Shown: positions 25,050-34,090 of the stretch, one piece after another | Layout: each line of letters begins with the position of its first letter | Numbering within the stretch: the stretch's first letter is position 1 | From: Ruegeria sp. HKCCD8929 | Lineage (GTDB): Bacteria > Pseudomonadota > Alphaproteobacteria > Rhodobacterales > Rhodobacteraceae | DNA length: 64,000 bases | Reading direction: 5' to 3' | NCBI RefSeq assembly: GCF_013031405.1 | Contig: NZ_WPZY01000005.1 | Span: forward strand, 186,001-250,000 | Position numbers and translations under genes: made by a program | Notes under the pieces: generated by a model | Told to the model about the DNA's origin: nothing | Databases searched by the model: none | Seen by the model: only the letters and a program-made list of their open reading frames with translations

Positions 25050-27503
25050 TCAGCGGTCTGCGGCCTGCAGATCGACGGGGCAGGGGTATTCTCCTCGGGT
25101 CATCAGGCTGTTGAGCCGCAGGTTCCGGTAGGTTTCGGGCACGAAAACCAGACCTTCGGGGAAATCCGGGGTGACTTTCAGGCGAGCCGTCAATTTTCCC
25201 TTGGCCGAGGCGACCTGAACGGTCTGGCCATCCGCAAGGTTTCGGGCCTGCGCATCCGCGGTACTCATCTCGACAAAAGCAGCGGGGGCGACGGTTTCCA
25301 GCGTTTCGGAATGCTCGGAGAGGTATCCGCCGTGGAACAGCCCGTTGCCGGTGATCAGGTGCAACCCGTTCGTTGCCTTGGCCCCGGATGATGCCGGCGG
25401 ATCAAGCGGGCCGGTTGAGTGTGTCTCAGTTGATGCGGTGAAGGTGCCATCGGGGTCGATCCCCGCCGCGCTGAGACCGGAATAGGCCGGGATGGTGTCG
25501 GCAATCTCGTCGAATATTTCGGCAGGAGAGGCAGCAAGGGGCTTGTCGAACAGCGCTGCGAGCCACTGGAAGATGTCCAGATTCGGTCTGGCGTCGAACA
25601 TCGGTACGCGGAATTCGCGCACCGACTGAACCCGGCCCTCGTTGTTGGTGAAACTCCCGGTTTCCTCGCCATGCGCCGCTGCGGGCAGCACGATGTGGGC
25701 CGAACCCGCAATGTCGCTGAGCATCGCGTCCTGCACGATCAGCAGGTCCACCGCTTCGAGCGCAGCCTGCACGCGAGGGCGGTCGGGACAGGACAGGAGC
25801 GGATCGCCTCCGGCCACATAGAGCGCGCCGATCTGCCGGTTTGCACACCGGTCGAGCAGGTCGGACAGCGTCTGGGCGGACGTTGTGGCGATGTCCCAGG
25901 ACCCGAGCTGATTGGGGCGGTCGAACAGCCCCTGAAGCGCGACCTTTTTGCCCTGCGACTGCAGGTGGTGAAGGATGTTGTAGATCAGGGACAGCGATGT
26001 TTCGGCGTTCGGCGATCTGAACAGGTCGGTGCCGATCAGAAGGGTGATGCTTTGGGCCGATGAGAGAGCTGAATGCACATGACCGAGAGCGGCCTCGGCG
26101 TGTTGGCAGGCCGGATCGTTCCAGACGCCCTGCAGCCCTGATGCGTCCTTGTCGAACTCACCGGCGGCAAGACCGGCGAGCAGTGCGGACAGGACGGTAT
26201 CTTCGTGCCCGGGCGGTATCCGCAGCGCCGCCTGCGCGTCGGCGTCGAGGCGTGACGGGCGGGCCGACAGCAGGCAGAGCCGGGTCTCTCCCTCGCGGAC
26301 GGCGCCGCGCAGCAGGTATTCGCTGACCGGGTTTTCCTCGGTCACGTTGGTGCCGATGACCAGTGTGCAGTCGGCCCGGATCACCTCTTGCAGCGGTGCG
26401 CGGGTGTAGAAATCGCGGATCAGCGGGCCCAGTGTCTCGGGGATATCGAAGCGCGTGGACGTCGCGACCAGATCGCTGTCAAAGACCGCGCGCATCAGGC
26501 GGTGGAACTGGAACTGCACCTCGTTGGTCAGGCGGGGCGAGACGATCCCTGCGGCCTGGCCCGTCAGGGACGCGACCCGCTCCCGCAGATACTCGCCGGC
26601 CTCGTCCCAGGAGACCGGGACCAACCGGTCCTCCAGCCGGATCATCGGGCGCTTGATCCGGTCCGGGCTGGCAAAGCCGTCCATGCCGAAGCGACCGCGC
26701 ACGCAGAGGGTTTCCAGGTTCAGCCCGGTGTCCCATTTGGAGCGCACGCGCATGAATTCACCGTCCCGCGTACCGACGGTCAGGTGGCAGCCAGTGCCGC
26801 AATGGGGGCAGATGGTATCGGTTTCGGCCAGATCCCAGGGCCGCGACTTGTAGCGGTAGGGAAAGCTCATCAGCGCGCCGACCGGGCAAACCTCGATACA
26901 GTTGCCGCATTGATCGCAGCTGGCGAGACTGCCCTCGAACCCGGTGACCGCCGTGTCCATGCCCTTGTCGACGGTGCCCAGCGCCACGGCGCCCACCACC
27001 TCTTCGCAGATGCGGACGCAGCGCTGGCACTGGATGCAGCGGTTCACGTTCATGATCACCACCGGGCTGAGCTGAATGTCCTTGGAGTGGAACACGCGTT
27101 TGGGATCGCGGAACAGGCTCTCGCGCGGGCCGTACGCCATCACCATGTCCTGCAACTCGCATTCGCCGCCCTTGTCGCAGATCGGGCAGTCCAGCGGGTG
27201 GTTGGCCAGAAGCATGTCCAGCATCGAGGACCGCGTTTCGGCCACCCGCTCGGTGTCCGTGCGCACCACCATGCCGTCCATGACCGCGGTGGCGCAGGCC
27301 GGTTGCAGCTTGCCTTGCCCCTCGATCTCGACCAGGCACATGCGGCACGAGGCCAGAACCGGCAGGCGTTTCTGGTAGCAGAAGGTGGGGATGTCGATCT
27401 GCAACCCCTCTGCCGCGGTCAGGATCGTCGTGCCCGGCGCAACCCGCAGGTCATGGCCGTCGATGGTGACGGCGAGGGTGGTGATGTCGCTGGTGTCGCT
27501 CAA
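25050..27503 (-). CDS. nuoG: NADH-quinone oxidoreductase subunit G
   Basis: About 817 residues. N-terminal 2Fe-2S ferredoxin domain (CYQKRLPVLASCRMCLVEI), His-ligated 4Fe-4S (HPLDCPICDKGGECELQD), two further 4Fe-4S groups (CIQCQRCVRIC and CDQCGNCIEVCP) and then a molybdopterin-oxidoreductase-like domain beginning CPHCGTGCHLTVG, which may hold an N7-type cluster. I prefer TTG 27503: GGAGG is 11 bases upstream and TTGA overlaps the nuoF stop. GTG 27515 in frame would sit directly on the GGAGG. Last gene of the minus-strand half-operon. Confidence 0.94.
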   Translation of the reverse strand: MSDTSDITTLAVTIDGHDLRVAPGTTILTAAEGLQIDIPTFCYQKRLPVLASCRMCLVEIEGQGKLQPACATAVMDGMVVRTDTERVAETRSSMLDMLLANHPLDCPICDKGGECELQDMVMAYGPRESLFRDPKRVFHSKDIQLSPVVIMNVNRCIQCQRCVRICEEVVGAVALGTVDKGMDTAVTGFEGSLASCDQCGNCIEVCPVGALMSFPYRYKSRPWDLAETDTICPHCGTGCHLTVGTRDGEFMRVRSKWDTGLNLETLCVRGRFGMDGFASPDRIKRPMIRLEDRLVPVSWDEAGEYLRERVASLTGQAAGIVSPRLTNEVQFQFHRLMRAVFDSDLVATSTRFDIPETLGPLIRDFYTRAPLQEVIRADCTLVIGTNVTEENPVSEYLLRGAVREGETRLCLLSARPSRLDADAQAALRIPPGHEDTVLSALLAGLAAGEFDKDASGLQGVWNDPACQHAEAALGHVHSALSSAQSITLLIGTDLFRSPNAETSLSLIYNILHHLQSQGKKVALQGLFDRPNQLGSWDIATTSAQTLSDLLDRCANRQIGALYVAGGDPLLSCPDRPRVQAALEAVDLLIVQDAMLSDIAGSAHIVLPAAAHGEETGSFTNNEGRVQSVREFRVPMFDARPNLDIFQWLAALFDKPLAASPAEIFDEIADTIPAYSGLSAAGIDPDGTFTASTETHSTGPLDPPASSGAKATNGLHLITGNGLFHGGYLSEHSETLETVAPAAFVEMSTADAQARNLADGQTVQVASAKGKLTARLKVTPDFPEGLVFVPETYRNLRLNSLMTRGEYPCPVDLQAADR

Positions 27504-28765
27504 TGGTACGGGCACCTCCCTTCGTCGATATGGGCCGTGAATTCATCCTTGAAGTGCATCAGCGCCGCGCGGATGCCCATCGCCGCGCCATCGCCCAGCG
27601 CGCAGAAGGTGTTTCCGAAGATGCCGCCGCAGAGCCGTTCGAGCTGTTCCAGATCGGTCGGCGCGCCTTCGCCCGCCTCGATCCGGCGCATGATCTTGAC
27701 GGCCCAGTCCAGCCCCTCGCGGCAGGGCGTGCATTTCCCGCAGCTTTCGTGGTGGAAGAACTCGACGATCCGGGTGGCCACCTTGACGATGCAGGTGTTG
27801 TCGTCGATGGCGATCACCCCCGCCGAGCCGAGCATCGAGCCCACCCCGGCGAGCGAGTCGAAATCCATCCCCACATCCAGACCCTCTGCCGGGATCATCG
27901 GCGCGGACACGCCGCCGGGGATGACGGCCTTGATCTGGCGGCCCTCGGGCGCACCGCCGCCATGTTCCTCGATCAGTTCGCGCAGCGGGATGCCCATGGG
28001 CAGCTCATACAGCCCCGGCTTGCGCAGGCTTCCGGACAGGCAATAGAGCTTGGGGCCGGGGCTGCGTTCCGGCCCGATGCCGTTGAACCAGGACGAGCCG
28101 CGCTCGACGATATGGGGCACGCAGGCGAGCGTTTCGACATTGTTGATGACCGTGGGGCTGTCATAGAGGCCCGCGACGGCGGGAAATGGCGGTTTCAGGC
28201 GCGGTTGCGCGCGCCGGCCTTGCAGGGATTCGAGCATCGCGGTCTCTTCGCCGCAGATATAGGCCCCGGCGCCCTCGTGAATGTGAACCTCGAAATTGAA
28301 GTCCGAGCCCAGGATGCCGCGCCCCAGGCAGCCCTCGGCATGGGCCTCGCGGATCGCGGTTTCCAGAATGCGGATCGCCTTTACATACTCGCCGCGGATG
28401 TAGAGATAGCCGGTTTCGGCGCCAATCGCGTAGGCGCAGATCGCCATGCCCTCAAGCAATTGATGCGGGTCCTCTTCCATGATGATCCGGTCCTTGAAAG
28501 TGCCCGGCTCACCCTCATCCGCGTTGCAGCAGAGGTATTTCGGTTTCTCCTGCCCCTTGGGCACGAAGCTCCATTTGAGGCCGGTCGGAAACCCCGCGCC
28601 GCCGCGCCCGCGCAAGCCCGAGCCCTTGACCAGCTCGATGATTTCGTCGGGTGTGTAGTCGTTCAGCGCCTTTTGCAGCGCCTCGTAACCGCCCACCGAA
28701 CGGTAGTGGCTCAGACTGTGGCTGTCGGGCTGGCCGACGCTTTTGAGCAGGACCGGCTCAAACAT
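27500..28765 (-). CDS. nuoF: NADH-quinone oxidoreductase subunit F
   Basis: 421 residues, the NADH- and FMN-binding subunit. Gly-rich FMN/NADH segments GRGGAGFPTGLKWSF (about residues 51-65) and GAGAYICGEETAMLESLQG are present, and the N3 cluster motif ESCGKCTPCREG near residue 338 plus a later Cys (RLCGGIFG). ATG 28765 overlaps the nuoE end by 8 bases. Confidence 0.96.
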   Translation of the reverse strand: MFEPVLLKSVGQPDSHSLSHYRSVGGYEALQKALNDYTPDEIIELVKGSGLRGRGGAGFPTGLKWSFVPKGQEKPKYLCCNADEGEPGTFKDRIIMEEDPHQLLEGMAICAYAIGAETGYLYIRGEYVKAIRILETAIREAHAEGCLGRGILGSDFNFEVHIHEGAGAYICGEETAMLESLQGRRAQPRLKPPFPAVAGLYDSPTVINNVETLACVPHIVERGSSWFNGIGPERSPGPKLYCLSGSLRKPGLYELPMGIPLRELIEEHGGGAPEGRQIKAVIPGGVSAPMIPAEGLDVGMDFDSLAGVGSMLGSAGVIAIDDNTCIVKVATRIVEFFHHESCGKCTPCREGLDWAVKIMRRIEAGEGAPTDLEQLERLCGGIFGNTFCALGDGAAMGIRAALMHFKDEFTAHIDEGRCPYH

Positions 28766-29249
28766 CGGCTTTCTCCCGCCGCGCCCGCAACGTGGCCAGC
28801 AGAGCGTCGATGCGGTCGGCATCCAGATTGCCGTGATAGTCGTCGCCGACCTGCATCACCGGCGCCATCTCGCAGGCGCCGAGGCATTCAACGGTCGAGA
28901 GCGTGAACATCCCGTCCCCGGTAGTCTCGCCCTCGGCGATCCCCAGCACCTGTTCCATGTGTCGCAGCAACGCTTCGGCGCCGCGCAACATGCAGGAGAC
29001 ATTGTCGCAAAGCTGCAGGTGAACCTGCCCCACCGGTTCCGTGTGAAACAGGGTGTAGAACGTGGCCAGTTCATAGACCCAGATACGCTCGACCCCGAGG
29101 ATATCGGCGACCTCTTCCAGAACGTCTCCGGTCAGATGTCCGTATTCCTTCTGCGCGATCATCAGCGCCGGCATGATGGCCGAGCGCTGATCGGGATAGG
29201 CCTCGGCCGCCGCCTCGATCCGGGCACGCATATCAAGGGGCGCGTTCAT
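28758..29249 (-). CDS. nuoE: NADH-quinone oxidoreductase subunit E
   Basis: 163 residues of the thioredoxin-like 2Fe-2S fold (cluster N1a). Four Cys ligands are visible in CDNVSC (about residues 81-86) and CLGAC (about 122-126). The N-terminal helical part shows the conserved ELATFYTLFHTEPVG. ATG 29249 overlaps the nuoD stop (ATGA). Confidence 0.95.
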   Translation of the reverse strand: MNAPLDMRARIEAAAEAYPDQRSAIMPALMIAQKEYGHLTGDVLEEVADILGVERIWVYELATFYTLFHTEPVGQVHLQLCDNVSCMLRGAEALLRHMEQVLGIAEGETTGDGMFTLSTVECLGACEMAPVMQVGDDYHGNLDADRIDALLATLRARREKADV

Positions 29250-30460
29250 TTGTCGACCTCCGCCATCACCGGGTCCAGGCTGCCCAGCATCGCGATCATG
29301 TCCGCGAGGTAATGGGCGTTCTTGGCCACGAAGAGCGCCTGCAGATTGACGAAGGACGGCGCGCGCACCTTCATCCGGAACGGGTTGGGGGAGCCGTCGC
29401 TGACGATGTAGAACCCAAGCTCTCCCTTAGGCGCCTCGATGGCGGAATAGACCTCGCCCGCGGGCACCTTGAAGCCATAGGCGGACAGGTCGAAATGCTG
29501 GATCAGCGCCTCCATCGAGCTGTGGACCCGGTCCTTGTCGACCGGGAAGGCGACGGTGGGGATGTCCACCAGAAACGGGCCGTCGGGCATCTGCGCCAGG
29601 CATTGTTCGATGATCCGGACGCTTTCGCGCATCTCTTCGACCCGGCAGCGCCAGCGGGCATAACAGTCGCCTTCGTCATGGGTGATGACGTCGAATTCGA
29701 GTTGGTCATAGATCTCGTACGGTTCGTCGCGGCGGATGTCCCAATCGACTCCCGAGGCGCGCAGGTTCGGCCCGCTGAGCCCCATGTCGATCGCGTCCTC
29801 GGGGCTGATCACGCCGATGCCCTCGGTCCGCTTGAGGAACATGCGGTTTTTCTCCACCAGCCGTTCGTAATCGCGGATGCGGTTGGGGAAGATGTCGCAG
29901 AATTCGCGGATCTTTACGGCGAATTCCTTGGGCAGATCCTCGCGCACGCCGCCGACGCGGCAGTACGAGGTATGCATCCGCGCGCCGGTGACCATTTCCA
30001 TCAGGTCCATGATCATCTCGCGCTCGCGCATCGCGTAAAGCAGCGCGGTCATCGCGCCCAGATCCATCGGCAGCGCGCCGGTGATCAGCAGGTGCCCGGA
30101 CAGGCGCGCCAGTTCGGCCATGATCACCCGGATATATTGCGCGCGCACCGGCGCCTCGATATCCAGCAGTTTTTCGACGGCCAGCGCAAAGGCCAGATTG
30201 TTCGACGGCGGGCAGACATAGTCGAGCCGGTCGGTCAGCGGGAAGATCTGGGTGTAGGTGAAGGTCTCGGACAGCTTCTCGGTGCCCCGGTGCAGATAGC
30301 CGATATGGGGGTCCACCCGTTCGACATATTCGCCATCCATTTCCAGAACCAGCCGCAGGACACCGTGCGTACTGGGATGCTGCGGCCCGAGGTTGAGCAG
30401 CACCTCTTTCGTGTCCGGCGAGGCCCCTTCCGGGGCGCGCAATTCGGTGGCTTCGGTCAT
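29246..30460 (-). CDS. nuoD: NADH-quinone oxidoreductase subunit D
   Basis: 404 residues, the 49-kDa quinone-site subunit, related to [NiFe]-hydrogenase large subunits but without the metal Cys. LGPQHPSTHGVLRLVLEMDG (about residues 25-44) contains the quinone-binding His, and the C-terminus ends LGSLDPVMAEVDK with the conserved Asp. It follows nuoC by 24 bases. Confidence 0.96.
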   Translation of the reverse strand: MTEATELRAPEGASPDTKEVLLNLGPQHPSTHGVLRLVLEMDGEYVERVDPHIGYLHRGTEKLSETFTYTQIFPLTDRLDYVCPPSNNLAFALAVEKLLDIEAPVRAQYIRVIMAELARLSGHLLITGALPMDLGAMTALLYAMREREMIMDLMEMVTGARMHTSYCRVGGVREDLPKEFAVKIREFCDIFPNRIRDYERLVEKNRMFLKRTEGIGVISPEDAIDMGLSGPNLRASGVDWDIRRDEPYEIYDQLEFDVITHDEGDCYARWRCRVEEMRESVRIIEQCLAQMPDGPFLVDIPTVAFPVDKDRVHSSMEALIQHFDLSAYGFKVPAGEVYSAIEAPKGELGFYIVSDGSPNPFRMKVRAPSFVNLQALFVAKNAHYLADMIAMLGSLDPVMAEVDK

Positions 30461-30484
30461 GGTGCTGCTCCGGTGCTGCCCTCC

Positions 30485-31015
30485 TTACGGGATGTCCTTG
30501 GTTTCCAGATCGGGCCGTGTCGGTGCGGGGCCTTCGGCGCCGAAGGGGTTCAGTTCGTCCCGGTAGCCCCTGAGCGGAAAGTCCTTGCGCTGTGGGAAGC
30601 CTTCGAACCCCTCCCACATGTAGATCCGGCGCAGGTCGGGATGCCCTTCGAACACGATGCCATACATGTCCCAGGCCTCACGCTCGTGCCAGTCGGCGGT
30701 GCGCCAGATGCCGGTTACGGTTTTGATCTGGGGCGGATCGTCCAGACGGCATTTCAGGCGGATCCGCCATTTCCGGGACAGCGAGTAGAGGTGATACACC
30801 ACCTCGAACCGCGGGGTTTCGGGCAGGTAGTCGACGCCGCAGATATCGGAGAGGAAGTTGAACTCCAACTCGTCTTTCAGAAACCGGCAGAGATCGGTGA
30901 TAATATCCGGGGACACCTTGAAGACGTGGATGCCGTGACTGAGACCGACATATGTGGTCGCGGCCCCAAACCTGTCTTCGATCCGGGAAACGAAGGTTTC
31001 CGCCGCACCGGTCAT
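30485..31015 (-). CDS. nuoC: NADH-quinone oxidoreductase subunit C
   Basis: 176 residues, the 30-kDa subunit that braces the Q module. The family signature region ERESWDMYG appears as [20 protein letters not shown] (about residues 112-131) and is followed by [15 protein letters not shown]. Its ATG overlaps the nuoB stop by 4 bases. nuoC and nuoD are separate genes, not fused. Confidence 0.95.
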   Translation of the reverse strand: MTGAAETFVSRIEDRFGAATTYVGLSHGIHVFKVSPDIITDLCRFLKDELEFNFLSDICGVDYLPETPRFEVVYHLYSLSRKWRIRLKCRLDDPPQIKTVTGIWRTADWHEREAWDMYGIVFEGHPDLRRIYMWEGFEGFPQRKDFPLRGYRDELNPFGAEGPAPTRPDLETKDIP

Positions 31016-31506
31016 GTGCCGACGGCCCGGCCAATCGGTGTGTCGGTGAGCGCCCCGGAGTTCTTGATCTTTTCCTGCAACAGCAGGAAGCCGTGCATCA
31101 GCGCCTCGGGCCGGGGCGGGCAGCCGGGCACGTGCACGTCCACGGGCACGAAGGTTTCGGACCCCTGCACCACGGCGTAGGTGTTGTAGACGCCGCCCGA
31201 GATCGCACAGGTTCCCATCGCGATGACCCAGCGCGGTTCGGGCATCTGATCGTAGAGCCGGCGCACCACCGGCGCGAATTTCCGCGTCACGGTGCCGGCG
31301 ATGATCATGACATCGGACTGGCGCGGCGACGGGCGGAACACCACGCCGAACCGGTCGAGATCATAGCGCGCACAACCGGCCGAGATCATCTCGATGGCGC
31401 AGCAGGCGATGCCGAAGGTTTCGGGCCAGAGCGCCGAGCGGCGGCCCCATCTGACCACCTGATCGGCGGTCGTGAACAGCACGCTGTCATTGATCACGTT
31501 TCCCAT
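31012..31506 (-). CDS. nuoB: NADH-quinone oxidoreductase subunit B
   Basis: 164 residues, carrier of cluster N2 next to the quinone. The tandem Cys pair is in [10 protein letters not shown] (about residues 31-40), with the further ligands in [10 protein letters not shown] and [16 protein letters not shown] lies 7 bases before ATG 31506, which overlaps the nuoA end by 13 bases; GTG 31497 (4-base overlap) is an alternative. Confidence 0.95.
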   Translation of the reverse strand: MGNVINDSVLFTTADQVVRWGRRSALWPETFGIACCAIEMISAGCARYDLDRFGVVFRPSPRQSDVMIIAGTVTRKFAPVVRRLYDQMPEPRWVIAMGTCAISGGVYNTYAVVQGSETFVPVDVHVPGCPPRPEALMHGFLLLQEKIKNSGALTDTPIGRAVGT

Positions 31507-31868
31507 TCGAGCGCTCCTTTCAGCCACGCATAGGCAAACCCCACCAGAAGCAGAACGATGAACACGAACATTTCGATATACCCGACGATACCGATTTCCT
31601 TGAGCACGACGGCCCAGGGGAACAGGAACATCGCCTCGACATCGAACACGACAAAGAGGATCGCGACCAGGAAGAACTGCGCCTTGAACTGTCCTGCCGC
31701 CGCCTCGCCCGCCGGGTCCATGCCGCATTCATAGGGCATGTTCTTGGCGGGATAGGGGTTGGAAGGCCGCAGCAGCGACGAGACGAAAAGCGTCGCCAGC
31801 GCCACCAGGACCACCCCGGCGACCATGATGAGAACAGGCAGAAACTCCAGTCCGGTCATGTCTAACAT
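31494..31868 (-). CDS. nuoA: NADH-quinone oxidoreductase subunit A
   Basis: 124 residues, three membrane helices, with the conserved loop [11 protein letters not shown] (about residues 45-55) whose Cys moves with the active/deactive state in other complexes, and [15 protein letters not shown] in the second helix region. First gene of the minus-strand operon nuoABCDEFG. ATG 31868 or ATG 31859 could be used. Confidence 0.93.
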   Translation of the reverse strand: MLDMTGLEFLPVLIMVAGVVLVALATLFVSSLLRPSNPYPAKNMPYECGMDPAGEAAAGQFKAQFFLVAILFVVFDVEAMFLFPWAVVLKEIGIVGYIEMFVFIVLLLVGFAYAWLKGALEWET

Positions 31869-32166
31869 CCTCGCACGCTCAAACGTTCATGCGCGGTCGA
31901 ACCCTACCCCAAAGCGGGGAAACGACCTGTCCCCCGGGAAAGTTCTGCGACATTCCTTGTGGCTGAAAGTGTATACGGCGAAGCGGTTTTTCTCAATTGA
32001 AAACCATGTGTAGGCGGTGTGTTGCAAGGGCCTGAGCAGGTGGGGCGGCGTCCTTGCGGCGTCTCATCTGGTGTGCGCCGCCTGCAAATATCCAGAATCC
32101 GGAGGTCGTTGCGCCGGGAAAATCCCCTGTTTCTGAGCCGGTCGGGAGGACCAGCTCAGCGGGGGT
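31869..32166. promoter_or_regulatory. Intergenic region between nuoA and acoR
   Basis: 298 bases. It should hold the nuoA promoter (minus strand) and the end of the aco operon, whose hairpin is listed separately. A dyad GGTTTT (31985-31990) / AAAACC (32000-32005) around CTCAATTG lies about 120 bases upstream of nuoA. No coding potential; I cannot call promoter boxes with confidence. Confidence 0.35.
32133..32159 (-). terminator. Hairpin after acoR
   Basis: CTGAGCTGGTC / GACCGGCTCAG (11 bp with one G-U pair, 5-base loop), starting 7 bases after the acoR stop. There is no T tract, so it may protect the mRNA end or assist Rho-dependent termination. Confidence 0.5.
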
Positions 32167-33903
32167 TCATTGCACGGCCCGGATCTGATCGGGCAAATCG
32201 ACCGCCTCGATCACATGGCTGTCGTTCAGCGCCGAACACAGCTCGAAAACATTGATCATCTCGCGGATATTGCCGGGCCAGTCATAGGCGCCGAGCGCGG
32301 TGACGGCGTCCCTGGAGAACCTCAGCGGTTGATCCTCGCCCACGAGGGCAGACACGCGTTTGATCAGCCAGGCCATGTCCTGCCGCTTGCGCAGCGGAGG
32401 TATGCTGAGGACAACGCCGTTGAGCCGGTAAAACAGGTCCTGACGGAATTGGCCGCTGTCGACCAGGAGTTTCAGATCGCGGTGCGAGGCCGACACCACC
32501 CGGATGTCCACCGGAACCGGACGGGTGCCGCCGACCGCCATCACTTCGCGCTCGGACAACACCCGCAGCAGGCGGGCCTGCAGGGCGAGCGGCATGTCGC
32601 CGATTTCGTCCAGAAAGAGCGTGCCGCCATGTGCCTGTTCGATCAGGCCTTTCTTGCCCTTGGCATTGGCGCCGGTGAAGGCGTGCGGGGCGTATCCGAA
32701 CAGCTCGCTTTCGATCAGGGTTTCGGGCAGCGCCGCGCAGTTGATGGCCACGAACGGCCCTTTTTTCTTGCGCGACGCATGCAGGGCGCGGGCGACGAAT
32801 TCCTTGCCGACGCCGGTCTCGCCCTCGATGATGATGCTGATTTGCTTGTCCACGATCCGGGCCGCCTTGGCCGTCAGGGCCGCCATGGCCGGGTCACCGC
32901 CATGGGTCTGGGCGAGCGGGGCGGGCAGATCCGTTCGCGACGCCGATTTCGGGGCCCGAACCGGCGCCTGGACATTGGCAAACACAACGTGGCCGTCGCG
33001 GGTTTCCATCGCCTGCTCACCGGGCGTTCCGGCCCCGAGAAGACAGGGCAGGTCGTTGAAATCAAAGTCGAACACGTCCTCCAGTGGCCGCCCGATCAGC
33101 GTGGCGGGGTCCACCGGTTCATCGCCCAGCGCGCGTGCCATCATCACCATCGCGCCGCGTGTCATGCCCGAGATCGTGCCGTCGGACGAGACCGAAAATG
33201 CGCTGTTGGGATCGACGCCCAGAAACTCGGTCGACGAGCTCATCCGCACGATCCAGTCCGACTTGCGATGCGCTTCGAGATTGGCCAGTTCGATCCGGCG
33301 CACGCAGGATTTGACCACTTCGAGCGTCAGCGCCTGACTGTATTTTTCCGTGGGCGACATCAGCAGCGAGACATCGAGCACCCCTTTGAGCGCCCCGGTC
33401 AGGTCATAGATCGGGGCGGCGGTGCAACTCAGCGGCGTGTGTGCCATGTCGAAATGGTCGGTCTGGTGAACCGTGATCGCATTGCCCGACGAGATGCAGG
33501 CCCCGACCCCGCAGGTGCCTGCGGTTTCCTCGCTCCACTCGGATCCGATATAGAGCCCGGCGCGTTTGAGTTCGCGGTCGACTTTTTCGTCGCCGATAAA
33601 GTCCACCGTCACCCCCTTGGCGTCGGTGAGCAGCAGCACGTAGCCCATCGAGTTCACGCGGCGATAGAGGTCTTCCATCCCGTAGCGGGCAATCGAGAGC
33701 AGCTCTTCTGCCTCTTGCTGGTGCTGGCGCAGCCGGGCCTCGGGCAGGATGATGGCCTCACCCTTGTGTTCGGGGTCCAGCTTGTGGTCGTTGAGGCAGC
33801 GGAGCCACGAATTGACCACCTCGGGATCGCGCGAGCTGGCGCCGCCTTCGGCCACGGTGATGATTTCGCGGACATGGCTTTCAAATGCGCTGGCATCGGA
33901 CAT
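32167..33903 (-). CDS. acoR: Sigma-54-dependent activator, AcoR type, lacking the C-terminal HTH
   Basis: 578 residues. An N-terminal GAF-like sensor (about 40-220; SEETAGTCGVGACISSG is typical of AcoR/DhaR) and a PAS-like part precede the AAA+ domain at about 325-560: Walker A GETGVGKE, Walker B GGTLFLDEIGDM, and the sigma-54 loop reading PHAFTGA instead of PGAFTGA. The protein ends DLPDQIRAVQ just after the AAA+ lid; the usual Fis-type HTH of about 45 residues is absent, and the DNA after the stop does not encode one in the same frame. ATG 33903 has GGGAGGGGG upstream. It lies downstream of acoXABC and likely controls them. Confidence 0.9.
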   Translation of the reverse strand: MSDASAFESHVREIITVAEGGASSRDPEVVNSWLRCLNDHKLDPEHKGEAIILPEARLRQHQQEAEELLSIARYGMEDLYRRVNSMGYVLLLTDAKGVTVDFIGDEKVDRELKRAGLYIGSEWSEETAGTCGVGACISSGNAITVHQTDHFDMAHTPLSCTAAPIYDLTGALKGVLDVSLLMSPTEKYSQALTLEVVKSCVRRIELANLEAHRKSDWIVRMSSSTEFLGVDPNSAFSVSSDGTISGMTRGAMVMMARALGDEPVDPATLIGRPLEDVFDFDFNDLPCLLGAGTPGEQAMETRDGHVVFANVQAPVRAPKSASRTDLPAPLAQTHGGDPAMAALTAKAARIVDKQISIIIEGETGVGKEFVARALHASRKKKGPFVAINCAALPETLIESELFGYAPHAFTGANAKGKKGLIEQAHGGTLFLDEIGDMPLALQARLLRVLSEREVMAVGGTRPVPVDIRVVSASHRDLKLLVDSGQFRQDLFYRLNGVVLSIPPLRKRQDMAWLIKRVSALVGEDQPLRFSRDAVTALGAYDWPGNIREMINVFELCSALNDSHVIEAVDLPDQIRAVQ

Positions 33904-34045
33904 CGCAGCCCCCTCCCCAGGCGGCATCTTCGGGCTCGGGTTGTCTTGGGTGCCAACCCGGGCCGTCACGGACGCGCGTGTTTACCAAATTCGCGGCGAA
34001 AATGCGAGTTATGCCTTGGTATGCGTGCGGTGCTGGCGGTGTCTC

Positions 34046-34077
34046 GCGTGGCCGATCGTCAGTGCGACCGGCCACGC
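34046..34077 (-). terminator. Hairpin between acoC and acoR
   Basis: A perfect 9-bp stem GCGTGGCCG / CGGCCACGC with a 14-base loop, 13 bases after the acoC stop. It may end or attenuate the aco transcript before acoR. No T tract. Confidence 0.45.
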
Positions 34078-34090
34078 AGGGCAAAGCGGG

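Noticed and set aside
27513..27515. GTG as nuoG start
   Set aside because: It lies directly on the GGAGG ribosome site; TTG 27503 has proper spacing and overlaps the nuoF stop in the usual way.
29312..31180. Plus-strand frame of about 620 codons opposite nuoD-nuoC
   Set aside because: Antisense of conserved nuo genes without recognisable domains.
33936..33958. TTGGCACCC upstream of acoR as a sigma-54 promoter
   Set aside because: The -24 half is good, but no TTGC/GC follows at the -12 spacing.
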